From positions 389,733 to 453,732 of the forward strand of contig NZ_JAKKFD010000044.1 in NCBI RefSeq assembly GCF_022229005.1: a DNA stretch of 64,000 nt. The letters run 5' to 3'. The stretch is from Micromonospora trifolii (GTDB taxonomy: Bacteria; Actinomycetota; Actinomycetes; Mycobacteriales; Micromonosporaceae). A program made the translations under genes and the position numbers. Below are positions 32,233 to 41,106 of this stretch, one piece after another (position 1 is the first letter of the stretch; the number at the start of each line of letters is the position of its first letter). The notes below the pieces were generated by a model, which was not told the DNA's origin, did no database searches, and saw nothing but the letters and a program-made list of their open reading frames with translations.

Positions 32233-35064
32233 ATGAACGGAGGGCAGGTGACACGCACCCGCACCCTCGCGCTTGCCACCAGCGTGCTGACCACTGCCAC
32301 CGCTCCGGTCGTTCTCTCCGCGACCGACACCTGGCAACCCCCGTCACCGACGTCGGATGACATCCGGCAGCTGATCGCCTCTCCCCTGAGCCCTCACCTC
32401 GTCACCGCCCTCATCGGCGCTGCGGCAGCGACGCTGTGGCTGGTGCTGATCACGACCCTGCTCACCCACGCCTACGCCATGCTCGCGCGCCGGGCACGCT
32501 GGACGGTCACAATCCGCCTCCCCGGCCCGATCCGCAGCCTCACCGCAGCCCTGCTGGGCGCCAGCGCCGTCACCACGGCCACCGGCACCATCGCCCACGC
32601 CACACCTGTCACCAGCACCACCGACCAGCCCGCCACTGAACCGGTCACCGCCGCACCCAGACCGCTGGCCACCCACTCCACCGCCGAGCATCCGCCGCCC
32701 GCCCACCGGACCGCTCCCACCCACACTGTTCAACGGGGCGACACGTTGTCCGAGATCGCCGAGGAAGCCCTCGGCGACGACAAGCGCTGGCGTGAGATCT
32801 TCGCCCTGAATCGCGGCACCCATTTCGCCACCGTCGGTGGGACGCTGCGCAACCCGAACCTGATCTTCCCTGGCTGGGTGTTGACCCTGCCCGCTGCTGA
32901 CATGCCGCCGGACTCCGCGCCACCGCGCAATCCCCCCACCCAGGACCCACCGCGAGGGCCGACCGCTTCACCACCGACGACTGCGACCGCCGCGCCGCGC
33001 ACAACTGCGCACGCCTCCTCACCAACGGCAGCGCCGAACACGTCGCCTACCGCCAGGCCCCAGCCCTCGGCAACATCACCTGCCGCCGACGACGGGGTCG
33101 TCGAGCCACCCTCAGCGTCGGTGTCGCCGACGCCCGGCATCACCAACCCGGCAACATCGACGACCGCACCCGGTCCGCCAACCGCCGATCGGAGCAACGC
33201 CACCACACCGCCGGCCGGAACCACCGACGACAGGCCCTCCCACTCGCTGTGGGGATGGGTGGAGATCGGCGGTGGCGCCATCGGCGCCGGACTGGCCGCC
33301 GCGCTGGTCTCGGCCGCCACGATGGTGTGGAAGCGCCGCCGTCACCGCTACCGGCCCACGCCCATCACCAGCCCGGTTCTCGCTGATGCGGACCTGACGC
33401 CACCGCTGGCGGCGCTGACCCGGCTGCGCCACGGCGTGCGGCGCATCGCACCGCACCTGTTGACCCGCACCCCGGCGCGCGGGCGGACCGTCCGCGAGGA
33501 CACCACCGCGCAGGTGACACCTCCACCGTCGTCCGCCGCGCCCAACGACACCGAATCCGCGCGCGTCGGCGCCGGGCTCGGGCTGGATGGACCCGCCGCC
33601 CTGGACGCCGCCCGCGCCCTGCTGGTGGCCACCCTCACCCCCGGTGCCGACGGCCCACACGCGCACGGCCGCGTCATCATCCCGGCCGCCACACTGACAA
33701 CGCTGCTCGGCGTGTCCGCGGTGGACCTCCACCCGATGCCCGGACTCACCGTCGCCCCGACATTCGCCGCAGCGCTCACCCTGCTGGAGGAGGAGATCAT
33801 CCGCCGCAGCCGGATCCTCGCCGACCAGGAGGCCGTAACCGTCTTCGCCCTCCAGCAGGAGCACACGGTCGGTGAGCCGCTGCCGCACCTGCTGCTCATC
33901 GCCGACGTCCCCGAGCACAGCTGGCACACCCGGCTGGCCACCGCGATCCACCTCGGCACGAACGTCGACATCGGCGCCGCCCTGATCGGCACCTGGCCCC
34001 ACGGCATCACCCTGACCGTCGCCGCCGACGGCACCACCGGGGGCGGTCACGGCGAGCGCGTCGGCGTCCTCGGCGCCACCGCGGCCACCGACATCCTGCG
34101 CATGCTCGCCGAGGCGCACGGCGGCACAGCACCCGCCACCACCACGCCGGGCCCACCTGCACCCGGCGCGCCGGCGACCGTGCGACACGGCGACACCACC
34201 CGCGCAGCGCCCGAGAAGGTGAACCCCACACCGCAGAGCTCCCTGCCGGCGCAGGGCGCAGCCCCACCGGATCAGGGAGCCACCGCTGCCGCCGGCCGCG
34301 TGCGCGCCCGCGTGCTCGGCCATCCCACGATCCTCGACGGCGACGGCATACCGGTACGCGGCCTGCGCGCCAAGAGCATGGAGCTGTTCGTGTACCTGGT
34401 CGTGCACCGCGGCGGCGCGAACCTGGACGACATCATGGAGGCGATCTGGCCGGACGTCACCGTCTCCCGCGCGTCAGAGCGCCTCTCCACCTGCGCGGCG
34501 AACCTCCGCACCACCATCCGGTCCATCGCCCAGACGGGCACCGGACCGAACGACGCCACCCCCAAGATCGAACCGGTCATCAACACCGGCGGCCGCTACC
34601 ACCTCGACCCGACCCTGCTCGACGTCGACTGGTGGACCGTCCAGGACTCCTACGCCCGGGTCGCCACCGCCGTCGACGATGCGGATCGCCTCGCCCACCT
34701 GCACGCCGCGATCGCCGCCGCCTGCGGCGGCCTCGCCGACGGCAGCACCTACGAGTGGATCGACACCGACCGCGAGCACGCCCGACGCCACCTGGTGAAG
34801 GTCTACGCCCAGGCCGCCGGGCTGCACCTCGGCACTGATCCTGCCGCCGCGCTCGCCCTCTACGACACCGCCCGCGCCCTCGATCCGCTCTCCGACGAGT
34901 TGACCCGCCGGGCGATGCGCACCGCGGCGCGTCTCGGTGACGCCGTCGGCGTACGTGAACGGCTCGTGGCGCTGCGCGGCGACCTCGGTGACGCCGGCAT
35001 CGACATCGACGCCGACACCGAGGACCTCGCCACCAGCCTGCTCCACGAGCTCACCCACCAGTGA
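32233..35064 (+). CDS. Membrane-anchored LysM/winged-helix/BTAD protein
   Basis: About 943 residues from ATG 32233 (GTG 32248 after GGAGGG is an alternative). Order: membrane helices (HLVTALIGAAAATLWLVLITTLL; SLTAALLGASAVTTATGTIA), a LysM domain beginning HTVQRGDTLSEIAEEALGDD, a long Pro/Thr/Ser linker, another membrane helix (IGGGAIGAGLAAALVSAATMVW), a middle region, then a winged helix (VRARVLGHPTILDGDG) with a BTAD domain to the end. LysM binds peptidoglycan, so the protein could connect wall state to a SARP-type output domain. It shares its layout with 15634-17703, plus the LysM insert. Such LysM/BTAD proteins often accompany conjugative elements in actinobacteria. Confidence 0.82.
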   Translation: MNGGQVTRTRTLALATSVLTTATAPVVLSATDTWQPPSPTSDDIRQLIASPLSPHLVTALIGAAAATLWLVLITTLLTHAYAMLARRARWTVTIRLPGPIRSLTAALLGASAVTTATGTIAHATPVTSTTDQPATEPVTAAPRPLATHSTAEHPPPAHRTAPTHTVQRGDTLSEIAEEALGDDKRWREIFALNRGTHFATVGGTLRNPNLIFPGWVLTLPAADMPPDSAPPRNPPTQDPPRGPTASPPTTATAAPRTTAHASSPTAAPNTSPTARPQPSATSPAADDGVVEPPSASVSPTPGITNPATSTTAPGPPTADRSNATTPPAGTTDDRPSHSLWGWVEIGGGAIGAGLAAALVSAATMVWKRRRHRYRPTPITSPVLADADLTPPLAALTRLRHGVRRIAPHLLTRTPARGRTVREDTTAQVTPPPSSAAPNDTESARVGAGLGLDGPAALDAARALLVATLTPGADGPHAHGRVIIPAATLTTLLGVSAVDLHPMPGLTVAPTFAAALTLLEEEIIRRSRILADQEAVTVFALQQEHTVGEPLPHLLLIADVPEHSWHTRLATAIHLGTNVDIGAALIGTWPHGITLTVAADGTTGGGHGERVGVLGATAATDILRMLAEAHGGTAPATTTPGPPAPGAPATVRHGDTTRAAPEKVNPTPQSSLPAQGAAPPDQGATAAAGRVRARVLGHPTILDGDGIPVRGLRAKSMELFVYLVVHRGGANLDDIMEAIWPDVTVSRASERLSTCAANLRTTIRSIAQTGTGPNDATPKIEPVINTGGRYHLDPTLLDVDWWTVQDSYARVATAVDDADRLAHLHAAIAAACGGLADGSTYEWIDTDREHARRHLVKVYAQAAGLHLGTDPAAALALYDTARALDPLSDELTRRAMRTAARLGDAVGVRERLVALRGDLGDAGIDIDADTEDLATSLLHELTHQ

Positions 35065-35331
35065 AGTCTCCGCCAGCCGACATCACCCGTGAGCCTTTCC
35101 AACCTGATTCTGCAGGGTGTAGCGGGTGTGTCTCCCCGATGGGCGATAGATACGAGCTCTGAACCACCGCCGACTGCACAGGCAGCCACCGCAAGCAACG
35201 CCTCCCTGGCCCAATCGCAACAGCGACACCTACGCCCACGATTGCGGATGCCGGCGTTGATCCTGGAGATGCCGGTGCGTACGCAGCCGCCTCCCGGCGT
35301 CCATAGCGGCGCTCTGGGCATAATGGCGATC
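35065..35331. promoter_or_regulatory. Spacer with probable leaderless promoter for the phosphatase gene
   Basis: CATAAT at 35319-35324 lies six to seven bases before ATG 35332, and no Shine-Dalgarno-like sequence is present. In actinobacteria a -10 element this close to the start codon is typical of leaderless transcription. A good -35 is not evident. Confidence 0.45.
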
Positions 35332-36150
35332 ATGGAAAATGATCTATTGCTTGCTCGCCGTGCTGCTCTGACCGGCGCCGCAGTAGGCCTGCGGTACTTT
35401 GCGACCATCGCTCAGCTTCCCCGGGAGCTGAAGTCGGACGGCAGCGTGGTGACGGAAGCTGATCGCGCTGTCGAAGCAGCTATCCGAGAGGTGTTGGCCG
35501 ACGCGCGGCCCGACGATGCGATCCTCGGCGAAGAGGAAGGGCAAAGCGGTCGGGGCAGGCGCCGTTGGATCGTTGACCCGATCGACGGGACCGCTCTGTT
35601 CATCGCTGGTGACGACCGATGGCTCGTGCTCGTCGCGTTGGAAGAGGCCGGCGAGATCGTCGTCGGCGTGGCAGCGGTACCCGCTCAAGGCAGCATCTGG
35701 TGGGCGCAGCGGGACAGCGGAGCATTCCGAGCGGACTTCTCCGGACTGACGGTTACCGACGAGCGACGGATCACCGTCGACGTCGATAGACGGGAGACCC
35801 TACGCGGAAGTCGACTCGGCGTGATCCCCACCGACGACGGGCTCCTCCCGGCTGAACGCGAGATGATCGCGCCGCTGAGCGTCATGACAGAGACCGTGCC
35901 GTGGAGCACCCACGCCGCGCTGCTAGTAGCGAGCGGGCAGATGGACCTCGCCATCCAGGCTCGGGGACAGGTGTGGGACTACGCAGCCACCTCGCTTATC
36001 GTGGACGAGGCGGGCGGGCGCTACAGCGGGCTCGACGGGCAGACACAGCCCACCCCCGGGCCCGCTCTGTTCGCGCGCAGCGCCCTCATGCATGCCGCAG
36101 CACTCGAAGTTCTCATGGCCGGCGCTCATCCATCGACCGAAGGCCGTTAA
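35332..36150 (+). CDS. Inositol-monophosphatase-family phosphatase
   Basis: A 272-residue Mg-dependent phosphatase. The metal site is intact: LGEEEG, DPIDGTALF and WDYAA in order. The family hydrolyses inositol monophosphate, fructose-1,6-bisphosphate, histidinol phosphate or 3'-phosphoadenosine nucleotides; the sequence does not let me choose, though CysQ/HisN-like variants are common in actinobacteria. ATG 35332 is chosen because of the -10-like element just upstream; ATG 35323 is in frame. It stands alone between the BTAD protein and a small unknown gene. Confidence 0.85.
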   Translation: MENDLLLARRAALTGAAVGLRYFATIAQLPRELKSDGSVVTEADRAVEAAIREVLADARPDDAILGEEEGQSGRGRRRWIVDPIDGTALFIAGDDRWLVLVALEEAGEIVVGVAAVPAQGSIWWAQRDSGAFRADFSGLTVTDERRITVDVDRRETLRGSRLGVIPTDDGLLPAEREMIAPLSVMTETVPWSTHAALLVASGQMDLAIQARGQVWDYAATSLIVDEAGGRYSGLDGQTQPTPGPALFARSALMHAAALEVLMAGAHPSTEGR

Positions 36151-36211
36151 CCAACAGAATCGTCTTCCGCCAGGTCGACGCAGCCGCGGTGGCTGATAGC
36201 CTGCCGAGCTG

Positions 36212-36694
36212 ATGACACGACGGTTCGGTGACAGGGCCACCTTCGCGGTAGAGGTCGGCGAGGTCGAGTCGCCCACCCTTCGTACCATTGATGTGTGGGC
36301 GGCGGGAACGCACCTGACCACGGACGACAACTCGGCCTACCTCCCCTCCCTACGCCCGGCCATGCGGTCGACGGCAGCGCGGATACGGCGGCGCGACGTC
36401 CCTGCCTGCCCCTACCCGGGACGCTCTCCAGAGACTGTTTTCCGGCTCCTGGAGCAGGACGGCACAGAGTTCCGGGAACGTTTCTGGTTCCTGCAGTGGG
36501 GCGAAATCCTGGACAATGTGTCCCGGTACGCCTATCTGGACGGCGACCTGGTGCTGGTCTTCTCGTTCTGGCGACCGACGCATCCCGTCCCCGACGATCT
36601 CGGCGCGATCTTCGTTGCCACGCTCCCACCGGACGAGTTCACCACCACCGTCCTCGCCGCAGCTGACCTGCTGGACGCCGAGTCCGTCCGCTAG
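36212..36694 (+). CDS. Small hypothetical protein
   Basis: A 160-residue soluble alpha/beta protein with LEQDGTEFRERFWFLQWGEILDNVSRYAYLDGDL, acidic overall, no membrane segment and no recognised family. Its shape recalls immunity-type proteins, but no toxin gene is adjacent. Downstream of the phosphatase gene by about 60 bp on the same strand. Confidence 0.65.
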   Translation: MTRRFGDRATFAVEVGEVESPTLRTIDVWAAGTHLTTDDNSAYLPSLRPAMRSTAARIRRRDVPACPYPGRSPETVFRLLEQDGTEFRERFWFLQWGEILDNVSRYAYLDGDLVLVFSFWRPTHPVPDDLGAIFVATLPPDEFTTTVLAAADLLDAESVR

Positions 36695-36772
36695 ACACAC
36701 CTGCGTGACCTCTCCATCCAGAACCCCCTGCACCCGCCACCGTCCCGTTACCGAGAGTAGTCGACAGGGATG

Positions 36773-36805
36773 CAAAAAAGGACCTGTCGCGCCTCCCAGG
36801 CGCGA
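36773..36805 (-). terminator. Terminator-like hairpin at the end of the conjugation operon
   Basis: On the minus strand TCGCGCCT, a GGG loop and AGGCGCGA form an eight-base-pair stem, followed within eight bases by a run of six T. It lies about 100 bp past the stop of the cell-wall hydrolase gene, the last gene of the minus-strand conjugation unit. The gap between stem and T-run makes it a weaker than ideal intrinsic terminator. Confidence 0.5.
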
Positions 36806-36905
36806 TGGTGAGCAGCCGGGCGGGCCGCCCAGCGACGTTCTAGCACCGAGTGACCTACACACCCCGCGACTTCCCGGCGAACCTCCTGGATGGACGTGAC
36901 GTGCG

Positions 36906-37937
36906 CTAGGTGGCCGTCAGGTCGATGCCGCGCGAGGCGAAGAAGCCGACGGGGTCAACGGCATGGGATGCGGTCGCATGCTCGCCGATGTGGGTCTCCA
37001 GGTGCAGGTGCGGCCCGGATGAGTGGCCGCTGCTGCCGACCTGACCGATGACCTGGCCAACGGCGACCTGCTGGCCCACATCGACCGCTGGCCGCCGCCG
37101 CATGTGGCAGTAGCGGGTGACGGTCGAGTCGGGGTGGCGCAGTTCCACGTACCAGCCGCACCCGAGAACGGTGACCGGGTGGCCGTCCACGTCGCAGGAG
37201 TAGGGGCTGCCGTCGCGCCGGTGGGCGTTGCAGACCACGCGGATCACCAGACCGGAGGCGGCGGCGTGGATCGGGATTCCCTTGGCGGCGGCGATGTCGA
37301 CTCCGTCGTGACCGGGCCGGTCGTCGGTCCGGAATCCGGATACGAACGTTCCCTGGATCGGTCTCATCCAGCCGCCGACGCTGATGCACTGCTCGCCGGG
37401 ACTACCGGCCGGTTGGTCGGAGACGAGCCCGACGAGGGCGGCAGCGTCGCCCTCCCACCGGGCGTAGGCGTCGGGGTAGGCCGAGCGTTGCACGGCCTGC
37501 GCGGCGACGGCGAGCGGCAGGGACTGCCAGCCGGCGACGGTGACGAGCGCACGGTAGAACGCTCCCGCCGCGTACTCGGGATCCATGATCTGCGCGGGGG
37601 TTCCCCAGCCCTGGCTCGGTCGCTGCTGGAACAGCCCCCGGGAGTCGTGGTCGTTGTCCTCGCCGAGGTGCCCGAGGTTCCGCAGCCCGGATTCCTGCAG
37701 GGCGGTGGCCACGGCGATGACCTGCCCGCGGACCGGTATGCCCTGCTGGACGCCGACGGTGACGATGACGTCGGCGTGGTGCACCTGCCCGGTGTCGTAA
37801 CGGCCGGTAGTGCCCGCCGGGGTGGTGACGACCGAGCAGGCCGTCGCTGCTCCGGTGAGGGTGACCAGTCCGGCGACGCACAGGGACGCGACACCAACGA
37901 CGACGGCGGCGGTGAGGGCGATGAGGCGGCCGCTCAC
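36906..37937 (-). CDS. Conjugative cell-wall hydrolase: transglycosylase-like plus M23 peptidase
   Basis: A 343-residue exported protein. A signal-anchor (SGRLIALTAAVVVGVASLCVAG) leads to a lysozyme-like domain (VIAVATALQESGLRNLGHLG; DSRGLFQQRPSQGWG) and then an M23 endopeptidase with GHDGVDIAA and HLHLE metal motifs, plus the extra cysteines of an extracytoplasmic fold. The start GTG 37937 directly precedes the signal; upstream codons in the same frame are Arg/Pro-rich and unlikely to be translated. Equivalent to VirB1-type enzymes that open the peptidoglycan for the conjugation channel. Confidence 0.85.
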   Translation of the reverse strand: MSGRLIALTAAVVVGVASLCVAGLVTLTGAATACSVVTTPAGTTGRYDTGQVHHADVIVTVGVQQGIPVRGQVIAVATALQESGLRNLGHLGEDNDHDSRGLFQQRPSQGWGTPAQIMDPEYAAGAFYRALVTVAGWQSLPLAVAAQAVQRSAYPDAYARWEGDAAALVGLVSDQPAGSPGEQCISVGGWMRPIQGTFVSGFRTDDRPGHDGVDIAAAKGIPIHAAASGLVIRVVCNAHRRDGSPYSCDVDGHPVTVLGCGWYVELRHPDSTVTRYCHMRRRPAVDVGQQVAVGQVIGQVGSSGHSSGPHLHLETHIGEHATASHAVDPVGFFASRGIDLTAT

Positions 37938-38068
37938 GGCAGCCGACGCAGAGTGTGTACATGCATGAAGAACTCCCGTCGAGGTAGGTGCCCGCGCCGA
38001 TCTACCGTGCGGGCTCCCGCAGGGGTCCGGCGTGGACTGGGCAGGGATGCGCGCCGCTTGGCGCAGGC

Positions 38069-39205
38069 TCATGAGGTGGATGACGGGTGGTGCGGGGCAT
38101 GACCGTTGATGGCGGCCAGTTGGGCGATCCGGTCGATCAGGGTGAGCGGTGAGTCGAGCAGGCCGCTGGCGCCGGTGCGACGGATCCACTGGACCTGCCG
38201 CAGGGAGATGCCGTGCCGGTGCGCGAACGCGGCGAGTTCGAGGTCCGGGTCGGCTTTGAGGTCGGCCCACAGTTGCCGCCACCGGTCGTAGGAGGCTTGG
38301 TCCTGTGGCACCCGGCGCAGCACGTCGGCGGGCGGCATCGGTCCGGCCACCGTCACGGACTCCCGCTCGGGGTCCGCGTCGACGTCGCCGCCGACGCCCG
38401 GCAGGGGCACGGGCGGTGGGCGCAGGTCGGCGCCGATGACGCGCGCCCAGCCGGTCACGTCGGCGTGGGCGGTGAGGTCGGCGGCGACCGCGTCGAGGTC
38501 GAGGGTGGTCGCGGCGATGTCGGCGCGGACGGGGTCGTCGTGCCGGGACCGGATCAGCGTTTCCACGTGCGTGGCGAGGGCGGTGCGGCGTTTCTCGTCG
38601 CGGAGTTGTTGGCGGGCGTGGGCGAGGGACTGGTGTAGCGGCAGCTGTTGGGTGAGGGCGAGGGATCGGGCGCGGCGGGTGACCGCTGGTTCGCGCCACC
38701 ACTGGGTGAGGCCGTAGACGGGGGCGGTGTCGGCGAGTTTCCCGGTGGCGCGCAGGGCGTCACGGCGGCGTGCGGCGCTGTGCATCAGCCAGATCGCGTA
38801 GGCGAAGACGCCGAGGCCGCCGAAGACGACGGCGAGGTATGCCACGTCGGCGTGGCCGACGATGTTGGTGGTGACGCCGACGGTCACGGTGGCGGCGGAC
38901 AGGGCCCGCCATCCGTAGGCGGCCTCGCCGAGGCGTTGCCGCCAGTCGGCGAACGCTGCGGTGACGGCGCCGCCGAGGTCGATGACGATCGCGAACGGTG
39001 CGACGAACACGGCACGCCACCACCAGTGCAGGGTGTCGGGCCACGGCGGGATCTGCACGCCGACCCAGATCTGGCCGATGGTGGAGCCGAGGGCGGCGAT
39101 GGCGTAGAAGATCCAGGCGGCGTGTTCGACCGGTGGGCGACGCGAGGTCTCCGTTCCGTTGGGTAGATCCACCCGTCGGGGCCGGTGGTGCTCGTCGAGG
39201 GTCAT
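38069..39205 (-). CDS. DUF2637-like membrane protein with C-terminal helical domain
   Basis: A 378-residue protein from ATG 39205 with GGAGGAG upstream. Residues 25-140 contain four hydrophobic helices (AAWIFYAIAALGSTIGQIWVG; AVFVAPFAIVIDLGGAVTAAFAD; ALSAATVTVGVTTNIVG; AVVFGGLGVFAYAIWLM) as in DUF2637/Spd-type plasmid-spread proteins. The C-terminal half is charged and ends in a helix-turn-helix-like segment (AAFAHRHGISLRQVQWI). Part of the conjugation unit; a role in intramycelial spread or replication control is plausible but inferred. Confidence 0.75.
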   Translation of the reverse strand: MTLDEHHRPRRVDLPNGTETSRRPPVEHAAWIFYAIAALGSTIGQIWVGVQIPPWPDTLHWWWRAVFVAPFAIVIDLGGAVTAAFADWRQRLGEAAYGWRALSAATVTVGVTTNIVGHADVAYLAVVFGGLGVFAYAIWLMHSAARRRDALRATGKLADTAPVYGLTQWWREPAVTRRARSLALTQQLPLHQSLAHARQQLRDEKRRTALATHVETLIRSRHDDPVRADIAATTLDLDAVAADLTAHADVTGWARVIGADLRPPPVPLPGVGGDVDADPERESVTVAGPMPPADVLRRVPQDQASYDRWRQLWADLKADPDLELAAFAHRHGISLRQVQWIRRTGASGLLDSPLTLIDRIAQLAAINGHAPHHPSSTS

Positions 39206-39226
39206 GCGCTTCTCCTCCAGTGGGGA

Positions 39227-39266
39227 GGGTGGCCCAGCGCCGAGGGGGCGCGACGCTGGGCCACCC
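39227..39266. repeat. Perfect 13-bp inverted repeat in spacer
   Basis: GGGTGGCCCAGCG and CGCTGGGCCACCC pair around a 14-base loop just upstream of the DUF2637-like gene, inside the minus-strand operon. No T-run follows. One of a series of spacer hairpins in this element. Confidence 0.7.
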
Positions 39267-39470
39267 GGGGGTGGGCATTCCGCCGCGACGGCCACCCATG
39301 GGGTGTCCGTCGCTGAGTGCGTGCGGGTCAGGTGGTGAGGCGAAAGGGCGGCGAGTGGGTGCCGTCCGCGGCCCGCACCCCCTCATGAGGTGAGGGCGGC
39401 CGGAGTGCCCGCTCCTGCAGCGACGTGGGCGTGGTGGCGGTGATGCCGGCTGTCGCCTGACGCCGTCGGG

Positions 39471-40820
39471 TTAGGTCAGCGTCACCGCGGGAAGCGTTGC
39501 CGCCAACGCGGCGGTCTTGGACGCCGTGCGGAACATCGACACCGCGTTCGCGGCGATGTCGGCGATACCGTCCGTACGTTCCCGTGCCGTGAAGGGCAGC
39601 CGGGCGTGCGGGCCGACGCGGAACGCGGGCAGCTCGTAGTGCTCACGCGCGACGACTGTCCCGTCGGCGGTCGTGTACTCGTAGAAGTCCCCGAGGCCGA
39701 GGCCGCCGATGGTGGTCTCCTGGTTGCCGGTGCAGACCACCACGAGGTCGTAGGTGCGGCCGTCGATGAGTCCCACACCGGGCAGCGCAACGGGCTGCGC
39801 CCGGCGGGGCAGCACGGTGAGTCGTCGGACCCCGAACCGGTCCGGGCGCAGGTACCGGCCGATCCCCTGATACCTGCTCCGGCTGTCGTCGCGCCACTGG
39901 TCGCAGGTCCTGGGCAGGTCCTCGGCGTACCAGTCGATGCGCTGCACCTGGTCCAGGGCCGCGGCGGCCATGAACGGTTGCGGGGCGAGGCCCAGGCACG
40001 ATTCGACGGCGCATCGGGCGGAGTCACCGCCGCCGATCACCGCGACCCGACGTACCCCGCGCAGCGGCCACATGCCAGCCATGCGGTGCATGAACTGCGG
40101 GTAGGTGAGGATCGTGGTGCCGTTGGCGACGTCCTGGCCGGCCGGGTCACCCAGGCCGCGGGCGTCGATGACCCGCCCGGCGGGCAGCGACGTCCTGCCC
40201 TCGATTTCCACCTCTACCCCAGGGTCGCCCTCGTTGACGGACAGGACGGTGGCGTGGGGGACCACGTCGGCGAACTGCGCCAACGCGAGGCGGATCACGA
40301 AGGCCATGTCCGTGTTCGTCTGGTACTCGGTCATCGACACGTTCGCTGCCTGGATCGGTGCGCCCGGCAGGTAGTTCGGGCTGGTGCCCTGGTCACCTGC
40401 CAGGCCCGCGCTGCCGGCGCGGTTGCGGGAGTTGAGGTGGAACACCGGCCGGGTGGTCATCGCGAAGGTGCCGCCGACGCGGCCGGTGCGCTCCAGGACC
40501 AGCGGTTTCGGGTGACCGCTGAGGACGCGCACGGCGGCGTAGGTCGCGGCGTGGAAGCCGCTGCCGATGATGACGTCACGGTTGAGGTGTTCGGCGTTAA
40601 GTAGTTCCTGCTGGCGCTGCTCGTCGGCCCAGGTGGCGTCCAGGACCTCGTCGGCGTAGGCGCGGCCGTACGGGTCCAGGGCGATACCGGTGAGCCGGGC
40701 CTGCGTCGGGCTGGGGAATTCCTGTTCGCGGTGCATCATCGCCCGCATTCCCGCGGCGGCGGACTCCTTCACGCTGATGGCGGTGAGCAGGGACGTGATC
40801 TGCGCGGATGGCTCGAACAT
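39471..40820 (-). CDS. FAD-dependent flavoprotein oxidoreductase
   Basis: A 449-residue protein with a first dinucleotide fold (VIIGSGFHAATYAAV, about 84-98), GRVGGTFAMTTRP, and a second fold VAVIGGGDSARCAVESCLG (about 264-282) with an ATG-like motif LVVVCTGNQETTIGG. It resembles flavin monooxygenase- or lysine-hydroxylase-type enzymes but has a long N-terminal extension of 80 residues. Such a redox enzyme in a conjugation operon is unexpected; its substrate is unknown. Start ATG preceded by AGGAAGG. Confidence 0.8.
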   Translation of the reverse strand: MFEPSAQITSLLTAISVKESAAAGMRAMMHREQEFPSPTQARLTGIALDPYGRAYADEVLDATWADEQRQQELLNAEHLNRDVIIGSGFHAATYAAVRVLSGHPKPLVLERTGRVGGTFAMTTRPVFHLNSRNRAGSAGLAGDQGTSPNYLPGAPIQAANVSMTEYQTNTDMAFVIRLALAQFADVVPHATVLSVNEGDPGVEVEIEGRTSLPAGRVIDARGLGDPAGQDVANGTTILTYPQFMHRMAGMWPLRGVRRVAVIGGGDSARCAVESCLGLAPQPFMAAAALDQVQRIDWYAEDLPRTCDQWRDDSRSRYQGIGRYLRPDRFGVRRLTVLPRRAQPVALPGVGLIDGRTYDLVVVCTGNQETTIGGLGLGDFYEYTTADGTVVAREHYELPAFRVGPHARLPFTARERTDGIADIAANAVSMFRTASKTAALAATLPAVTLT

Positions 40821-40865
40821 GGTGTCCTTCCTCGGTCACCGGGTGCCGCGCCGGCCGCGCACCTC

Positions 40866-40888
40866 ACCCCGGGGCAGCCCCCCGGGGT
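40866..40888. repeat. Inverted repeat in spacer upstream of the flavoprotein gene
   Basis: ACCCCGGGG and CCCCGGGGT flank five bases. It lies in the 286-bp spacer between the ArdC-like and flavoprotein genes; the rest of that spacer is GC-rich with further weaker dyads and no gene. Confidence 0.55.
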
Positions 40889-41106
40889 TACGGCACAGGG
40901 CCGGCACGATCCCCGGGAAGGGATTTACTGGGTGGGCGTTGGAGGGGCTGGCGGTTGCCGATCCCCAATGGACGGGTCGTCGGCAGGGGCGCCGGGGCGC
41001 GGCGCGGCCCGGCCTGTCGGCCCTGCCGGAGGATGGTGCGGTCAGGCGGTGGCCGGAAGGGGCCCGCTGCGCAGCGGTGCGGTCAGCTGACCGTCACTGG
41101 TGTCCA

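Noticed and set aside
37938..38702. Long extension of the cell-wall hydrolase frame
   Set aside because: Pro/Arg-rich and antisense in phase to the real membrane-protein gene; the signal peptide begins after GTG 37937.
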